DNA from: Myxococcales bacterium
Lineage (GTDB): Bacteria; Myxococcota; Polyangia; Fen-1088
Length of the DNA: 5,696 nt
Assembly (NCBI GenBank): GCA_003153875.1
Contig: PMBY01000104.1
Coordinates: 13,187-18,882, forward strand
Direction: 5' to 3'
Shown: one piece after another, positions 5,338-5,696 of the stretch
How positions within the stretch are numbered: the stretch's first letter is position 1
Layout of the letters: every line of letters begins with the position of its first letter
Position numbers and translations under genes: made by a program
Notes under the pieces: generated by a model
Told to the model about the DNA's origin: nothing
Databases searched by the model: none
Seen by the model: the letters and a program-made list of their open reading frames with translations, nothing else

Positions 5338-5342
5338 AAGCG

Positions 5343-5696
5343 TCATTCGCCTTCCCCCCGCCCGATGACTGCCATCATCTCCTGAAAAGCGCGCCGACGG
5401 GGATAGGCATCGTCGCCCAGTAGACCGGCCAGCGTGCGAAGCGCGGCCCGTGCCTCGTCGCTGCACGCGCCGGGCACTTCCACCTGCACGCGCACGTGGG
5501 CGTCCCCGCGGCTGCCGCCCGGTGTTGGCAAGCCCTTGCCGCGCACGCGAAACACGCTGCCCGGCTGTGTGCCGGCCGGGATCTTCATGCGCACGCGCGC
5601 GTCGAGCAGGGGCACCTCGATCTCGGTGCCCAAGGCGGCTTCGTCCATCCCCAGCGGCACCTCGACCTCCAGAAGATCGCCTTGCTGGCGATAGAA
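5343..5696 (-). CDS. dnaJ: DnaJ-type co-chaperone, C-terminal part, truncated by the window edge
   Basis: DnaJ (Hsp40) delivers unfolded clients to DnaK and stimulates its ATPase. Only the last 117 residues are present, and the frame is open to the right edge. They match the second C-terminal substrate-binding domain: G-D-L-L-E-V-E-V near the edge, A-A-L-G-T-E-I-E-V-P-L-L-D, I-P-A-G-T-Q-P-G-S-V-F-R-V-R-G-K-G-L-P, and R-G-D-A-H-V-R-V-Q-V-E-V-P, followed by a helical dimerisation tail ending near Y-P-R-R-R-A-F-Q-E-M. The J-domain and any zinc-finger region lie outside, so whether this is full DnaJ or a CbpA-like form without the zinc finger cannot be decided. It ends 5 bases from the convergent lipoprotein stop codon. 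Confidence 0.88.
   Translation of the reverse strand, partial: FYRQQGDLLEVEVPLGMDEAALGTEIEVPLLDARVRMKIPAGTQPGSVFRVRGKGLPTPGGSRGDAHVRVQVEVPGACSDEARAALRTLAGLLGDDAYPRRRAFQEMMAVIGRGEGE

Overview
The window looks like chromosomal DNA of a GC-rich delta-type bacterium, most probably a member of the Myxococcota. The grounds are the very high third-position GC of most genes, a zinc-ribbon plus single-membrane-helix protein of a kind I associate with myxobacteria, and a cysteine-rich lipoprotein with a D-x-D-C-P-S-G-x-Y-C motif common in that phylum. This placement is inference from sequence style; no rRNA marker is present. Both edges cut into genes or repeats.

Layout from left to right: (1) a plus-strand RNA m5U methyltransferase of the TrmA/RlmC/RlmD family whose frame is open to the left edge and whose 5' end contains a palindromic repeat (about 24-63). 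(2) A minus-strand run of four genes, read right to left: a site-2-type membrane metalloprotease (M50, 3292-4266), a zinc-ribbon single-pass membrane protein (2771-3295), a 349-base repeat-rich spacer, a TrmH/SpoU-type RNA 2'-O-methyltransferase (1816-2421), and the prolipoprotein diacylglyceryl transferase lgt (1025-1819). The two protease-side genes and the two trmH/lgt genes are each joined by a 4-base ATGA overlap, so there are two translationally coupled pairs. The lgt 3' end overlaps the methyltransferase 3' end tail to tail by 68 bases. (3) A 222-base divergent promoter region, then a plus-strand secreted Cys-rich lipoprotein (4489-5337) with lower GC3 than its neighbour. (4) The C-terminal end of a DnaJ-type co-chaperone on the minus strand, cut by the right edge and separated by only 5 bases from the lipoprotein stop.

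Functionally the genes fall into RNA modification (the two methyltransferases) and envelope/protein quality control (Lgt, the lipoprotein it could modify, the M50 protease with its small coupled partner, and DnaJ). The lipoprotein carries a lipobox, so it is a plausible substrate of the Lgt encoded nearby, although lgt acts genome-wide and adjacency is not proof of a pathway.

The most unusual feature is a dispersed palindromic repeat present twice: once in the open frame of the m5U methyltransferase near the left edge, and once inside the 3' coding end of the trmH-like gene, where it supplies most of a roughly 30-residue tail. The two palindromes have perfect 10-bp stems that differ by a compensatory base-pair change, and both are read through as Gly-Thr-Leu-x-Gly-x-Pro peptides.
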